Source of the DNA: Endozoicomonas sp. OPT23
Lineage (GTDB): Bacteria > Pseudomonadota > Gammaproteobacteria > Pseudomonadales > Endozoicomonadaceae
Direction: 5' to 3'
NCBI RefSeq assembly: GCF_009653635.1
Contig: NZ_PPFD01000008.1
Location: 1 to 64,000, forward strand
DNA: 64,000 bases
The translations under genes were made by a program, and so were the position numbers. Positions 34,527-42,855 of the stretch are shown piece after piece. The notes under the pieces are model-generated. The model worked only from the letters and a program-made list of their open reading frames with translations, was not told where the DNA came from and searched no databases. Each line of letters opens with the position of its first letter. Within the stretch, counting starts at the first letter, position 1.

Positions 34527-35648
34527 TCACTGGTTTAAATACTGCTTTCTGAATGCTGAAGGCGACATTCTGAAGTGCCGATGAAAGCACCGTGAAAAAT
34601 AAAGCTGATCAGAGTAACCAGCAAGTTCGGCTATCTCTGCAATAGAGATTCGAGTGTGAGTCAGCTTTTCACAGGCTAATGCCATCCGTTTTTCATTTCT
34701 CAGTTCGATTACGGTCAAACCAGTGTGTTGTTTAAATAAACGAATCAAACTGGAAACAGAAATGCAGGCTTCTTCAGCGATTTCCTTAACAGTGATGTTC
34801 TTTCTGAAATGCTTCTCGATGTATTCAATAGCTTTCAAAACACGATGATCAATCACTGAGCGCTTAAACTCAGGCACCAGTCGTTTACACTGAATCAAAG
34901 CCTGTTCGAGCAGGTTGTACCTGAGCCTTATTGCCCACGGGTCAGAGTCCTGACTGATCTCTCTGATATGCTCAAACAAAGGTGTGATCGTATCTATGAA
35001 AGCTGAATCTTTGGCTGAAAGGTGATGTATTCCAGAGCCGACATCAGGCCAGTCCAGCAACTCGTTGAAGCGGGTATCCGGGAGAAAAACCAGCCAGTAA
35101 CAGCCCCAGCTATCAGCATCAGGGTGTCGATGGTAATCATAAAATGCATCGGGGGACAATAAAACGAGGTCACCAGGTCCTACTTCAAGACTGCTTCTCA
35201 GACCGTTATAAACGCCCTTTCCAGAAACAGTCAGCTGCAATCCCCAACCTGATTTACGACCCGGTCTGTATACACGGTAATCACTCCACTGGCCTTTTTC
35301 GGAAAGGGTGTAACTGCAGTTACAACGATAATCGACAATAAAATCGATCCCTTCCATGGAACTGATGAATTGCTGAAGAAACTGGTTGGCCTCTTCCTGA
35401 CTGATGTCGTGTTCTTTTTCAAAGACAGGTCGCCATCGTTTTGAAAGCTCTGGAATACGGGGTTGATCAAGGATTCTTCTAACGGCTTCCTGTATTTCAT
35501 CAGGCTTTTGCCAGCTCAGACTGGGCATGTCCGGAAAGAGGTCGGGGGAATGGGTGCTAAACACTTCATCCATATATGGAGTGCTAATGAAGTTGTAGTA
35601 CTGCTTTGCGGCCTGAATAGCATTCATTGTTCTGGTTATATTCTCCAT
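34527..35648 (-). CDS. AraC-family transcriptional regulator
   Basis: The 373-residue protein has a roughly 95-residue N-terminal extension, an AraC-type cupin ligand domain (about 105-235, with GWGLQLTVSGKGVYN and PGDLVLLSPDAFYDYHRHP) and a C-terminal double helix-turn-helix (about 270-373; EACISVSSLIRLFKQHTGL and IAELAGYSDQLYFSRCFHRHF). The cupin resembles the arabinose-sensing domain of AraC in layout. It is transcribed divergently from the hydroxylase gene with 127 bp between, so control of that promoter is likely. The N-terminal extension has no recognised fold. Confidence 0.88.
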   Translation of the reverse strand: MENITRTMNAIQAAKQYYNFISTPYMDEVFSTHSPDLFPDMPSLSWQKPDEIQEAVRRILDQPRIPELSKRWRPVFEKEHDISQEEANQFLQQFISSMEGIDFIVDYRCNCSYTLSEKGQWSDYRVYRPGRKSGWGLQLTVSGKGVYNGLRSSLEVGPGDLVLLSPDAFYDYHRHPDADSWGCYWLVFLPDTRFNELLDWPDVGSGIHHLSAKDSAFIDTITPLFEHIREISQDSDPWAIRLRYNLLEQALIQCKRLVPEFKRSVIDHRVLKAIEYIEKHFRKNITVKEIAEEACISVSSLIRLFKQHTGLTVIELRNEKRMALACEKLTHTRISIAEIAELAGYSDQLYFSRCFHRHFRMSPSAFRKQYLNQ

Positions 35649-35775
35649 ATTTGGGGAGATATCCTACTAACAAAAACGACATAAAGACAGGTAACTTAAT
35701 TGTCATCCCTCATAGCCGGACAGATCGTGCTGTTGGGCTGAAACACATAACAATAAATAGAAGAGGTTCTCTGCT

Positions 35776-36762
35776 GTGAATGAAGGACTCTGTAATTACG
35801 AAGGGTCAACCTTTCGTACAATACTGACCTGGATAGCCTACCCAATTGGTGTACTGCTGCCTTTTACTCTGGGTGTTTATTTCAGACCGGAAGAGCCAAG
35901 TGCTGGCTATGTTGCTTTCTTCCTGCTGCTGGGTTTCACCATTGCTTTTACCTTTGAAAAAATTCAACCACACTGTGAAAAGTGGAAGCGTGATCATGAT
36001 GGTGATACCAAAACCAGTCTGATGCACATCTTCTTCACCACAACGCTGACTCAAGCTATTACTCCTTTTGTAATGATGAGTATTTACTGGTTGCTGAACG
36101 CTGATGGCCGTTCCTCTCTGGCGCTGGTCTCCTGGCCAACAGAATGGCCAATTATGGCTCAGGCGGCTCTGGCTCTGGTCGTTGCGGAGTTTGGTGTTTA
36201 CTGGGAGCATCGCTGGTTCCACACCAAGCACTATCTGTGGAGATTCCATGCGGTTCACCATTGTGTACGTCGTCTGACATTCCTGAATGCCCTGCAGTCA
36301 CACTTCTTTGACCTGATCTGGGTCGGTGTTGCGATTGCTCTTGGTTTGACAGTGTTTGGTGCGCCAGAAGAGATGGCGATGATCGTAGCGATCTTCACTG
36401 TACTGCACGGTAAGTGGCAGCACGGTAATATCCGCTACAAGCTGGGCTGGATGAACTACATTTTCTCCGCTGCAGAGCTGCACCGCTGGCACCATTCTGT
36501 TCGCTATCAGGATGCGGACTCCAACTATGGTTCAAACCTGATTGTATGGGATCTGGTGTTCGGCACTTACAACCTGCCAAAAGATCGTGAGCTGGATGTT
36601 GTGGGCGGTATTGGTCTGGGTCGTGATGATGCTACCTTCCCGAAAACCTGGTGGGGTCAGCTGATCGTGCCTTTCTTCTGGGAAAAGATGGTGGGTAATC
36701 GTCACTACTACCCTGATCAGAAGAAAAAACAGGAAGCAAAAGCGGCAGCGGCGAACTCTTAA
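35776..36762 (+). CDS. Sterol desaturase / fatty acid hydroxylase superfamily membrane protein
   Basis: A 328-residue polytopic protein with the eight-histidine di-iron signature of the superfamily: H145-x3-H149, H158-x2-H161-H162, and H236-x2-H239-H240. Such enzymes hydroxylate or desaturate membrane lipids, sterols, carotenoids or alkyl-glycerols in the inner membrane using O2. Substrate is unknown. The start is GTG at 35776 with AGAGG about 9 bases upstream. It faces the AraC gene and ends in a strong shared terminator with the MFS gene. Confidence 0.88.
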   Translation: MNEGLCNYEGSTFRTILTWIAYPIGVLLPFTLGVYFRPEEPSAGYVAFFLLLGFTIAFTFEKIQPHCEKWKRDHDGDTKTSLMHIFFTTTLTQAITPFVMMSIYWLLNADGRSSLALVSWPTEWPIMAQAALALVVAEFGVYWEHRWFHTKHYLWRFHAVHHCVRRLTFLNALQSHFFDLIWVGVAIALGLTVFGAPEEMAMIVAIFTVLHGKWQHGNIRYKLGWMNYIFSAAELHRWHHSVRYQDADSNYGSNLIVWDLVFGTYNLPKDRELDVVGGIGLGRDDATFPKTWWGQLIVPFFWEKMVGNRHYYPDQKKKQEAKAAAANS

Positions 36763-36790
36763 ACAGGTTTGTTAAATAACTTCCCGTGAG

Positions 36791-36822
36791 AGGCCAGTGT
36801 TTTCGGACACTGGCCTTTTTTG
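36791..36822. terminator. bidirectional terminator between hydroxylase and MFS genes
   Basis: A perfect 10-bp stem (36791-36800 with 36807-36816) is followed by a T-run on the plus strand. It lies between convergent genes. Confidence 0.92.
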
Positions 36823-36832
36823 TTATTCCAGA

Positions 36833-38050
36833 TCAGGCAGAAGCAAGCAGAGGTTTTCTAATGACAGGGTTGGCATTAATAGGAATATGCAGAAGAGCAG
36901 CTGCGAATGCCAATACGACGGTTGACCACCAGATGGGTTCATAAGAGCCGTAATAGTCGTATATTCTGCCGCCAGCCCAGGCTCCCAGGAAGCTGCCGAC
37001 CTGATGGGTAAAGAACACCAGACCGTAAAGAGTAGAAAGATATTTTGCCCCGAAAATCTGACGAACAAGGCCTGACGTCAGTGGCACCGTTCCGAGCCAG
37101 CAAAAACCAATAGCAGCACCGAATATGGAAGCAGTGTTGTTGGTTACAGGCAGAAGCACGAAGGACGCAATAACCAGTGTTCTCATCAAATAGAGAGAGG
37201 TCATGACATAGCGTTTATCGAACCTGTCGCCCATCACCCCCCAGAAATAAGAACCGAAGATATTGAACACGCCAACATAAGCCAGTGCCATGGCCGCAGC
37301 ACTGGCGGCGAGTCCTTTATCCCCCAGATAGCTTGGCAGGTGGGTGGCAATGAACATGACATGGAAACCACAGACAAAGAAACCGGCATGAATCAGCCAG
37401 TAACCTTTGTGGGAAAAAGCTTCGTTTAACGCCGCTTTAACGCTGTCAGGGGCATCGTCCTGCGCCGTTGTCTGAGTCTTATTTACCTCACTGGTTTTCA
37501 TAAAGGCAGAAAGAACAACCATAACGCTGCAGGCTACAGCGAATACCTGAAGAGCGGTTTGCCAGTCAAAGTTTGAGAGCAAAGCTTCCGCACCGGGAAT
37601 CACTGCAAACATACCGAAAGAACCAGCGGCTGTGGTTAAACCGAAAGCCTTGGCAGTATGTTGAGCTGGAACTACCTTGGCTACGGCACCAAGAATAATC
37701 ACATAACTGGTGCCACTTAAACCCAGACCAACCAGAGCGCCAAGCGTAAGGTAAAGCCAGTCAGGTTGTACGGCGATAGACGTTAGATACAAACCGGCAG
37801 CATAAGTCAGCGCACCGAAGCAGATGATACGACGTGCACCCCAGCGGTCGGCAGCCATACCGACAAAAGGCTGAAACATGCCAAACAGCAGGTTTTGCAG
37901 GGCGATGGCCAGACTGAAAAACTCACGGCCAGTATTGAAGGTCTCTGAAATGGGCATCATAAAAATGCCAAAGGACTGGCGAATACCAAGACTGAAAATC
38001 AGTATGGCAATCCCCATCCAGACAAGAAGAGGAAATCGAAAAATACTCAT
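36833..38050 (-). CDS. MFS transporter, monocarboxylate/oxalate-formate type
   Basis: A 405-residue protein with twelve predicted helices; the first loop motif GMAADRWGARR and the layout SLGIRQSFGIFMMPISETF match the oxalate/formate antiporter and MCT-like branch of the major facilitator superfamily. It would move an organic anion or a hydrophobic acid. The start ATG overlaps the stop of the upstream His-rich small gene (TAATG), so translation is coupled. Confidence 0.87.
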   Translation of the reverse strand: MSIFRFPLLVWMGIAILIFSLGIRQSFGIFMMPISETFNTGREFFSLAIALQNLLFGMFQPFVGMAADRWGARRIICFGALTYAAGLYLTSIAVQPDWLYLTLGALVGLGLSGTSYVIILGAVAKVVPAQHTAKAFGLTTAAGSFGMFAVIPGAEALLSNFDWQTALQVFAVACSVMVVLSAFMKTSEVNKTQTTAQDDAPDSVKAALNEAFSHKGYWLIHAGFFVCGFHVMFIATHLPSYLGDKGLAASAAAMALAYVGVFNIFGSYFWGVMGDRFDKRYVMTSLYLMRTLVIASFVLLPVTNNTASIFGAAIGFCWLGTVPLTSGLVRQIFGAKYLSTLYGLVFFTHQVGSFLGAWAGGRIYDYYGSYEPIWWSTVVLAFAAALLHIPINANPVIRKPLLASA

Positions 38051-38241
38051 TAGTGATGATGCTCTGAATGCTGAGAGTGGGACATTGAGTGGTGTTCGCC
38101 ATTGCCTTGATGGCAGCCGGCATTAACGGCATTGCGAGACAGGGAATCCAGAAGAACCGGTGAGTGATGAACAATCACCAGAGATACTCCCAATAACACC
38201 AACATCCTTAACAGCTGTGCAGTTAAAGACTGGGAAAACAT
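38050..38241 (-). CDS. Small His-rich membrane protein coupled to the MFS gene
   Basis: About 63 residues from ATG 38241 (MFSQSLTAQLL), which has GAGAA about 7 bases upstream; a GTG at 38271 would add ten residues. One hydrophobic helix (LLRMLVLLGVSLVIV) precedes a C-terminal tail with Cys and eight His in 21 residues (CHQGNGEHH...EHHH). The tail looks metal-binding. The stop codon overlaps the MFS start by one base, so this is a two-gene unit. No family is recognised; a metal chaperone or accessory subunit is a guess. Confidence 0.72.
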   Translation of the reverse strand: MFSQSLTAQLLRMLVLLGVSLVIVHHSPVLLDSLSRNAVNAGCHQGNGEHHSMSHSQHSEHHH

Positions 38242-38419
38242 CGCATTTTCTCGGTTATAGAAAAAACGCACGATTTTAGTGAGAAGATGAAGATATAAAC
38301 AGTCGTAATAGTCTTTAACTGTTGGCGAGTAATCTCAGTCTATGGGCCATGTAAATTAACATTGCCCATGGGTTTTATATTTTAAAATGCTGCCCACGAT
38401 AGGCTGGACTTCGGTGAAA

Positions 38420-38440
38420 TCAGGAGCCCTTGGCTCCTGA
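38420..38440 (-). terminator. hairpin after the rsgA paralogue
   Basis: Nine-base perfect arms (38420-38428 and 38432-38440) with a 3-base loop sit 9 bp beyond the stop of the reverse-strand gene. There is no T-run on that strand, so efficiency is uncertain. Confidence 0.55.
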
Positions 38441-38448
38441 CCTGTTTT

Positions 38449-39510
38449 CTATATCATTCCCTTTTTAATAGCGCGGGATGTTCCAGCAACATCCTTGATG
38501 TAACGGGTAAAGTCTTTATCTTTTGCCCGTCGCTCCGCCAACTGTGAGCCATTTCTGGCCTGTTCTCTCAAAAGCTTCTGGTAGTTTTTGAAGCGACGCT
38601 GCTCCAGTCTTTCCTCTTCAATTGCACGGTTCACCGCACAATCAGGCTCGGACTCATGCTGGCAGTCACTGAACCGGCAGTTTTCAGCAAGCTCAATGAT
38701 ATCGGCAAATGTTTCCTCAACGCCCTGCTCGCAACCAGCAAGTTGTAGCTCACGCATTCCCGGTGTATCGAGTAACAAACCACCATCTGACATCATATGC
38801 AGCGACCGGCCCGTTGTTGTGTGCCGGCCTTTACTATCGTCTTCCCGAATACCACCGGTTTCCTGTATGGAGCGTCCCAGCAGTGTGTTGGTGATCGTTG
38901 ATTTACCCACACCGGATGAGCCGACCAGAGCGACTGTCTGACCAGTACGACACCAGTCAGAAAGCTGTTCTTTGCAGGCTGGATCAAGGCTGTTAACCGC
39001 TACAACAGATAGCAATGAATCAAGAGCCTGAACCTGTTCTGTATAGCTCTCCGGCTCAGAACAGCAGTCTGCCTTGGTTAAAATAATAACCGGTTCAGCA
39101 CCTGCCTCTTTTGTAGCAGCCAGATAGCGTTCGATTCGACTCAGATTAAAGTCATCATTCATAGACGAAACTATAAAAACAGAATCCAGATTGGCTGCAA
39201 TAAGCTGCTCATTCACTTTGCTGCCAGCCGCCTTGCGAACAAATAGAGAGCTGCGTTCCAGCAGCCTATGAAAACTGTTGTCTTCGTTTAGTAACAGCCA
39301 GTCGCCCACAGTGATTGAAGGCATACTGTGATGAACAGGAATAGAAAGTTCACCCGCCTCTGTTGAAACTTCAAGAATCGATCGGTGAACAGCCATCACT
39401 TTTGCCGGATGTGTAGCTTCCCACTCATCCAGTGTCAGTTGCTGCTGAAAAAAAGGACGCCATCCCATTTGTTGCAGAGAAAAATGAGAAAGAGATAAAT
39501 CTGTAGACAT
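38449..39510 (-). CDS. rsgA: RsgA-type ribosome small-subunit GTPase, likely second paralogue
   Basis: The 353-residue circularly permuted GTPase has an N-terminal OB domain, G4 (TKAD), G1 (GSSGVGKST), G3 (DTPGMRE) and a C-terminal Zn-knuckle (CRFSDCQHESEPDC). RsgA assists late 30S maturation and is inhibited by ppGpp. The N-terminus (LGW-type QQMGWRPFFQQQL) matches the branch found as a second copy beside canonical RsgA in several gammaproteobacteria. ATG 39510 follows AGGGG by about 6 bases; TTG 39528 would add six residues. A structured leader with a 12-codon ORF lies upstream (39541-39655), suggesting attenuation control. Confidence 0.9.
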   Translation of the reverse strand: MSTDLSLSHFSLQQMGWRPFFQQQLTLDEWEATHPAKVMAVHRSILEVSTEAGELSIPVHHSMPSITVGDWLLLNEDNSFHRLLERSSLFVRKAAGSKVNEQLIAANLDSVFIVSSMNDDFNLSRIERYLAATKEAGAEPVIILTKADCCSEPESYTEQVQALDSLLSVVAVNSLDPACKEQLSDWCRTGQTVALVGSSGVGKSTITNTLLGRSIQETGGIREDDSKGRHTTTGRSLHMMSDGGLLLDTPGMRELQLAGCEQGVEETFADIIELAENCRFSDCQHESEPDCAVNRAIEEERLEQRRFKNYQKLLREQARNGSQLAERRAKDKDFTRYIKDVAGTSRAIKKGMI

Positions 39511-39540
39511 GGTAACCCCTGACGCCAACTCGGCATCATG

Positions 39541-39655
39541 AAAAATAAAATTCTGGGGCGTAGCCCCGGCTATCGGCCGGGCAGGAAAGAGTCTTTCTTG
39601 TTAATCAGACGTCAGCTGCCCGGAAAGGGTTGCTTACAATCATCAAATATCCTCC
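39541..39655 (-). promoter_or_regulatory. putative translation-coupled attenuator leader of the rsgA paralogue
   Basis: In reverse-strand RNA, arm A (39616-39623) can pair with arm B (39577-39584, 8 bp perfect). B overlaps the arm of a second 6-bp hairpin C (39565-39570 with 39576-39581). C in turn overlaps a third GC hairpin D (39555-39559 with 39563-39567), and D is followed by an AT-rich T-tract (aattttattttt). A:B and D are compatible; C excludes both. Arm A lies inside a 12-codon leader ORF. The remaining stretch up to 39907 shows nothing further that I can assign. Confidence 0.6.
39605..39643 (-). CDS. 12-codon leader peptide upstream of the rsgA paralogue
   Basis: An ATG at 39643 with a strong GGAGG 7-8 bases upstream opens a short frame, MIVSNPFRAADV, ending in TGA at 39605. 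Its codons 7-10 overlap arm A of the leader hairpin chain. The arrangement (strong start, tiny frame, alternative structures, main gene about 95 bases on) is that of leader peptides controlling attenuation. Expression is untested. Confidence 0.6.
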   Translation of the reverse strand: MIVSNPFRAADV

Positions 39656-39907
39656 AACTGTATTTACTGATAAGTGAGGCTGGATGATAACAGAAATGTT
39701 GAATGCAAAAGAAGGTAGGAAAAACGCTATAAATTATCCCTGAAGAGCGTTGGGTAGTATGTCGTTGTATGAACTTAAAGGTAGAAGGCTCATTGACCTG
39801 GTTAGGCTAAGCTTTCGACTATTTTCTCGACAGAAAAATTAATTTTATTTACGTCTCCATGATCTAGCCTATTTCAAACTAATAAATAATATAAAAAGGT
39901 GAATATA

Positions 39908-40936
39908 TTGAAGCGTTTACTCTTTGCTTTTGTATTTGTTTCGGTATTGCTCAAAAATCTGGCCTTTGCAGACTTTTTTGATGAAAATGAATATGAAGAC
40001 TACCGTACGGCCCCTAAAAATAAAGAATGGTTTGGTCACATCGAGAGTACTCCCTTATTAAATGAGTCATTATCCGAACTCTTTTTTGCAAAAACAGCGT
40101 ATCAGCTCTTTCTGATGGATGGAGTTGAGCATATTTCAAAAGAAGAAGGTCTCTCATATCAGGACATGCTGAATAAGTTTAAAATATCTGAGGAAATCTG
40201 GTTTCGGGATCTGTTGGCTCAGGGGGTTAGTAAAGGAATCGCTGATATGATGTGCGTTCATTTGCATGAAACTGATTTTTATTTTGGCGAAGAAGGCCGA
40301 CCTGACTGGGCTGATGATGTCGAAAAATTGCCAGATAGTAGTTGGTTTTCTGGAATGAAACTTTGGTACTTCTATAGTTGGTTTTTTAAAATTGAATATT
40401 GTAATTCTAATTGTTCATTTTCTAAAATGAAATCCTGGTATTTTTATAAAAGTTATATCGTCTATTTATGGATACAACTTCTTGGTGAAGAAGAGTTTTT
40501 ACACACATCGGAAGACAATCTGGCTATCAGAGATCGTTATGTTTCAGGTGTATCAAAATACCTGACTTTCTGGAGAAATTCGCTAAAAGGGCTGACTGCT
40601 GAGGAACTCTATACTTCCTGGAGAAATAGAGCTAAAGGGCTGCCTGCTAAAGACCGCTTTTTCTCGCTTTGGAATAAAGAAGCAGGGCTCATCAATACAG
40701 AGTTTCTGAGAATGACTGTGGACCATGTGATCATTTCAACTTTAGCAGTGGAAAGTGCTGAAAGAGTTCAGGTTGATTACGAAGAACAGAGAAAAGAGTT
40801 GGAATTAAAACTAGATCTAGTTGGTGATTCGGGCTCTTTTATAGAAAGTTATAAGTGGTTTAACTTTATGTTGCCAAGACACGAATTTTTTAGTCGACAG
40901 AATAAAGCTCTGAAAGAGATGGGACTGGGCTTTTAG
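39908..40936 (+). CDS. Exported protein with internal repeats, unknown function
   Basis: A TTG at 39908 preceded by AAGGTGA gives MKRLLFAFVFVSVLLKNLAFA, a classical signal peptide; a GTG at 39899 overlaps the ribosome site and is less likely. The mature part of about 320 residues is rich in Trp, Phe and Tyr. It has two internal repeat sets: a pair around residues 148-185 (WFSGMKLWYFYSW / SFSKMKSWYFYKS) and a triple of about 17 residues near 218-262 (FWRNSLKGLTAEE / SWRNRAKGLPAKD / LWNKEAGLINTE). The gene is visibly more AT-rich than its neighbours, which suggests acquisition. It may be a lineage-specific secreted factor. Confidence 0.72.
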   Translation: MKRLLFAFVFVSVLLKNLAFADFFDENEYEDYRTAPKNKEWFGHIESTPLLNESLSELFFAKTAYQLFLMDGVEHISKEEGLSYQDMLNKFKISEEIWFRDLLAQGVSKGIADMMCVHLHETDFYFGEEGRPDWADDVEKLPDSSWFSGMKLWYFYSWFFKIEYCNSNCSFSKMKSWYFYKSYIVYLWIQLLGEEEFLHTSEDNLAIRDRYVSGVSKYLTFWRNSLKGLTAEELYTSWRNRAKGLPAKDRFFSLWNKEAGLINTEFLRMTVDHVIISTLAVESAERVQVDYEEQRKELELKLDLVGDSGSFIESYKWFNFMLPRHEFFSRQNKALKEMGLGF

Positions 40937-40963
40937 TCACGACAGGGAGTGATGAACGATACA

Positions 40964-41004
40964 AGTGCCATGATTATTTTGCGTCACTCATGGCACTCTG
41001 TTTT
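40964..41004 (+). terminator. terminator after the repeat-containing exported protein
   Basis: Ten-base perfect arms (40964-40973 and 40988-40997) are followed by ctgttttgtc. They lie between convergent genes and may work on both strands. Confidence 0.8.
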
Positions 41005-41024
41005 GTCAAAATTGCACCTGATTC

Positions 41025-41315
41025 TCAGGACACTTTGCTCATTTCGTGAACCACAAAGCTGACCACAGCGCCTTCAACTGCTTGTTTATAGGCTTCAATA
41101 TGAACGGTCTTCATATGATCCTGCCATAAATCACGGGTTTCCCAGTTTTCAAAAAACAGGAACTGTTCAGGCTTGTTGTTGTCTTGATGCAGGTCGTACT
41201 GAATACAGCCAGTTTCGGCAAGAGTTGGTTCAACCAGTTTGGTCAGTTCAGACTTTACCAGTTCAATCTTCTCCGGGTGTGCCTCGATATGAGCGACGAT
41301 GGTTAATGCAGTCAT
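41025..41315 (-). CDS. ABM-domain monooxygenase (YgiN-like)
   Basis: The 96-residue protein has the antibiotic-biosynthesis-monooxygenase ferredoxin-like fold: an N-terminal LTIVAHIEAHPEKIELVKSEL strand-helix, the ETGCIQYDLHQ strand and FLFFENWETRDLWQDHM. Dimeric members oxidise quinols or polyketides without cofactor; YgiN recycles quinol in E. coli. The ATG has AGGAAA about 7 bases upstream. It lies in a reverse-strand run with two short-chain oxidoreductases. Confidence 0.88.
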   Translation of the reverse strand: MTALTIVAHIEAHPEKIELVKSELTKLVEPTLAETGCIQYDLHQDNNKPEQFLFFENWETRDLWQDHMKTVHIEAYKQAVEGAVVSFVVHEMSKVS

Positions 41316-41362
41316 GGTTGTTTCCTGATGGATTGAGAGCTGAATACTGTCAGAAGCCTACA

Positions 41363-41998
41363 TCAATCCATTGTTTCACGAGAGATAATTTTAGTACGCA
41401 TTTCACTATTGCCAGCATGGTGTAGCATAGCGCGGGCAACAGAAAGAGTTGATACAGGAAGGAGTTTTTTGGGAATCAGTGGAGAGAAAGCTTGAAAGAA
41501 GAGTTCAGCTGCAGATTCTCCAAGCCGAAACTCATTCCGTTCTCCTTTTAGCAGCGAAGGACGAAAGGTGTGCAAAGTCTTAAAGTTTTTAGCTTTTAAC
41601 TTAGTCTCCATTTCCCGTTTCACGTCCAGATAAAAGCTCGGCAATTTGCCTTCAACACCGGCAGAGCTGATGACTGAAAAATGCTCACAGCCTGATTGCT
41701 TTGCCAAAGCAGCTGTATCCAGAACAGCCTGCAAATCGACTTTTTTAAAGGCTTCTTTTGAGCCAGCCTGTTTAATGGTTGTCCCCAGACAGCAGAAAGC
41801 GATATCGATAGGACTGGCCAACTTTATGTCTAACCACTGCTCAATTGGGTGAATCAGTTGTTCAAGTTTTGTATGCTCGGGAAGGTTCTGTCGACCGATG
41901 TAAACTACCTTTTCATAGTCGTTTGATGCCAGTAGAAGAGTCAGCAGATGATTCCCGATAGCACCTGTAGCGCCTGTAATCAGGGCGGTTTTGCTCAT
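41363..41998 (-). CDS. NAD(P)-binding oxidoreductase, HTATIP2/atypical SDR type
   Basis: A 211-residue Rossmann protein with the GATGAIG dinucleotide motif at residues 8-14 and a YLDVKREME stretch in the position of the SDR Tyr-x3-Lys catalytic pair. Its length and order resemble the TIP30/HTATIP2-like atypical SDR group. Substrate is unknown. The start overlaps the upstream epimerase gene by 4 bp (ATGA), so the two are co-translated. Confidence 0.82.
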   Translation of the reverse strand: MSKTALITGATGAIGNHLLTLLLASNDYEKVVYIGRQNLPEHTKLEQLIHPIEQWLDIKLASPIDIAFCCLGTTIKQAGSKEAFKKVDLQAVLDTAALAKQSGCEHFSVISSAGVEGKLPSFYLDVKREMETKLKAKNFKTLHTFRPSLLKGERNEFRLGESAAELFFQAFSPLIPKKLLPVSTLSVARAMLHHAGNSEMRTKIISRETMD

Positions 41999-42855
41999 AC
42001 GTCACTCATTGCTTCAAGCAAACTCTTGTATCCGGCTTTGTAGTCCGGAAACCTGAAACTATAACCCGCATCAACAATCCGTTGATTCAGACAACGCTTA
42101 TTAGCCCGCGGAGGAGCAGAATGTGAATCATCCAGTTCAACATCAAGCTGCTCAGCCAGCCAATGCAAAACTTCATGCATAGGCGCAGGGCTGTTATCTA
42201 CACCGAGATAAAGAGTATCCACTGGAAGCCCTTCCATATCCCGTTTGATCAGGTAAGCCAGAATGCCGGCGCAGTCATCCCTGTGAATACGGTTGCCATA
42301 AATCACCGGTTCAGCAGGGCAGCCTTCACCCGCTTTAACCCTGTTGATCATACGATTGCGACCAGGACCATAAATACCACCAAACCTTACGGCTGTAGCA
42401 GGGTAAGACGAAGCAATAATCAGACTTTCAGCTTCTAGCATAATCAGGCCGGAGTATGACGCAGGCTCAGGTAAAGTGGACTCGGTAATTTCTTCACCGT
42501 TGCCGTGAGGGTAAACACTGGTGCTTGAAGTAAACAGGATTCGTTCGGGCAGGTAACCATCGTTCTGAATTCTGGCCAGTACATTGGAGAGACCGTTGAT
42601 GTAAGCTTTGCGGTAGTTCTCTTCTCCGCGGCCGTCTGTTGCGGCAGAATAGACCAGGTAATCAATCCTTTCGGGCCACTGGCCGAGATTGTCAGGATCA
42701 CTTAAGTCACCGGCTACCGGGTGCACACCCGCCGGGAGTTTATCAATGGAACGACGAAGTCCCCAGACAGAAAAACTACCGTCAGCCAGTAACTGTCTTG
42801 CCAGTTCACCGCCAACGTCTCCACAACCTGCAATGAGTACGTTTTTTTTATTCAT
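41995..42855 (-). CDS. SDR-family NAD-dependent epimerase, YeeZ-like
   Basis: About 286 residues from ATG 42855 (MNKKNVLIAGCGDVGGELA), an extended SDR with a GCGDVG nucleotide motif and the SSTSVYP segment of the YeeZ group, which lacks a clear sugar-nucleotide specificity. The frame extends to a GTG at 42879, which would add eight residues before the Rossmann start. It is coupled to the next SDR gene. In several gammaproteobacteria a YeeZ-like gene sits near regulators; no pathway is visible here. Confidence 0.82.
   Translation of the reverse strand: MNKKNVLIAGCGDVGGELARQLLADGSFSVWGLRRSIDKLPAGVHPVAGDLSDPDNLGQWPERIDYLVYSAATDGRGEENYRKAYINGLSNVLARIQNDGYLPERILFTSSTSVYPHGNGEEITESTLPEPASYSGLIMLEAESLIIASSYPATAVRFGGIYGPGRNRMINRVKAGEGCPAEPVIYGNRIHRDDCAGILAYLIKRDMEGLPVDTLYLGVDNSPAPMHEVLHWLAEQLDVELDDSHSAPPRANKRCLNQRIVDAGYSFRFPDYKAGYKSLLEAMSDV

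Noticed and set aside
31258-38050. Steroid or hydrocarbon degradation cluster
   Set aside because: A flavin monooxygenase, a hydroxylase and an MFS carrier are present, but no ring-cleavage, acyl-CoA or ketosteroid genes support such a pathway.
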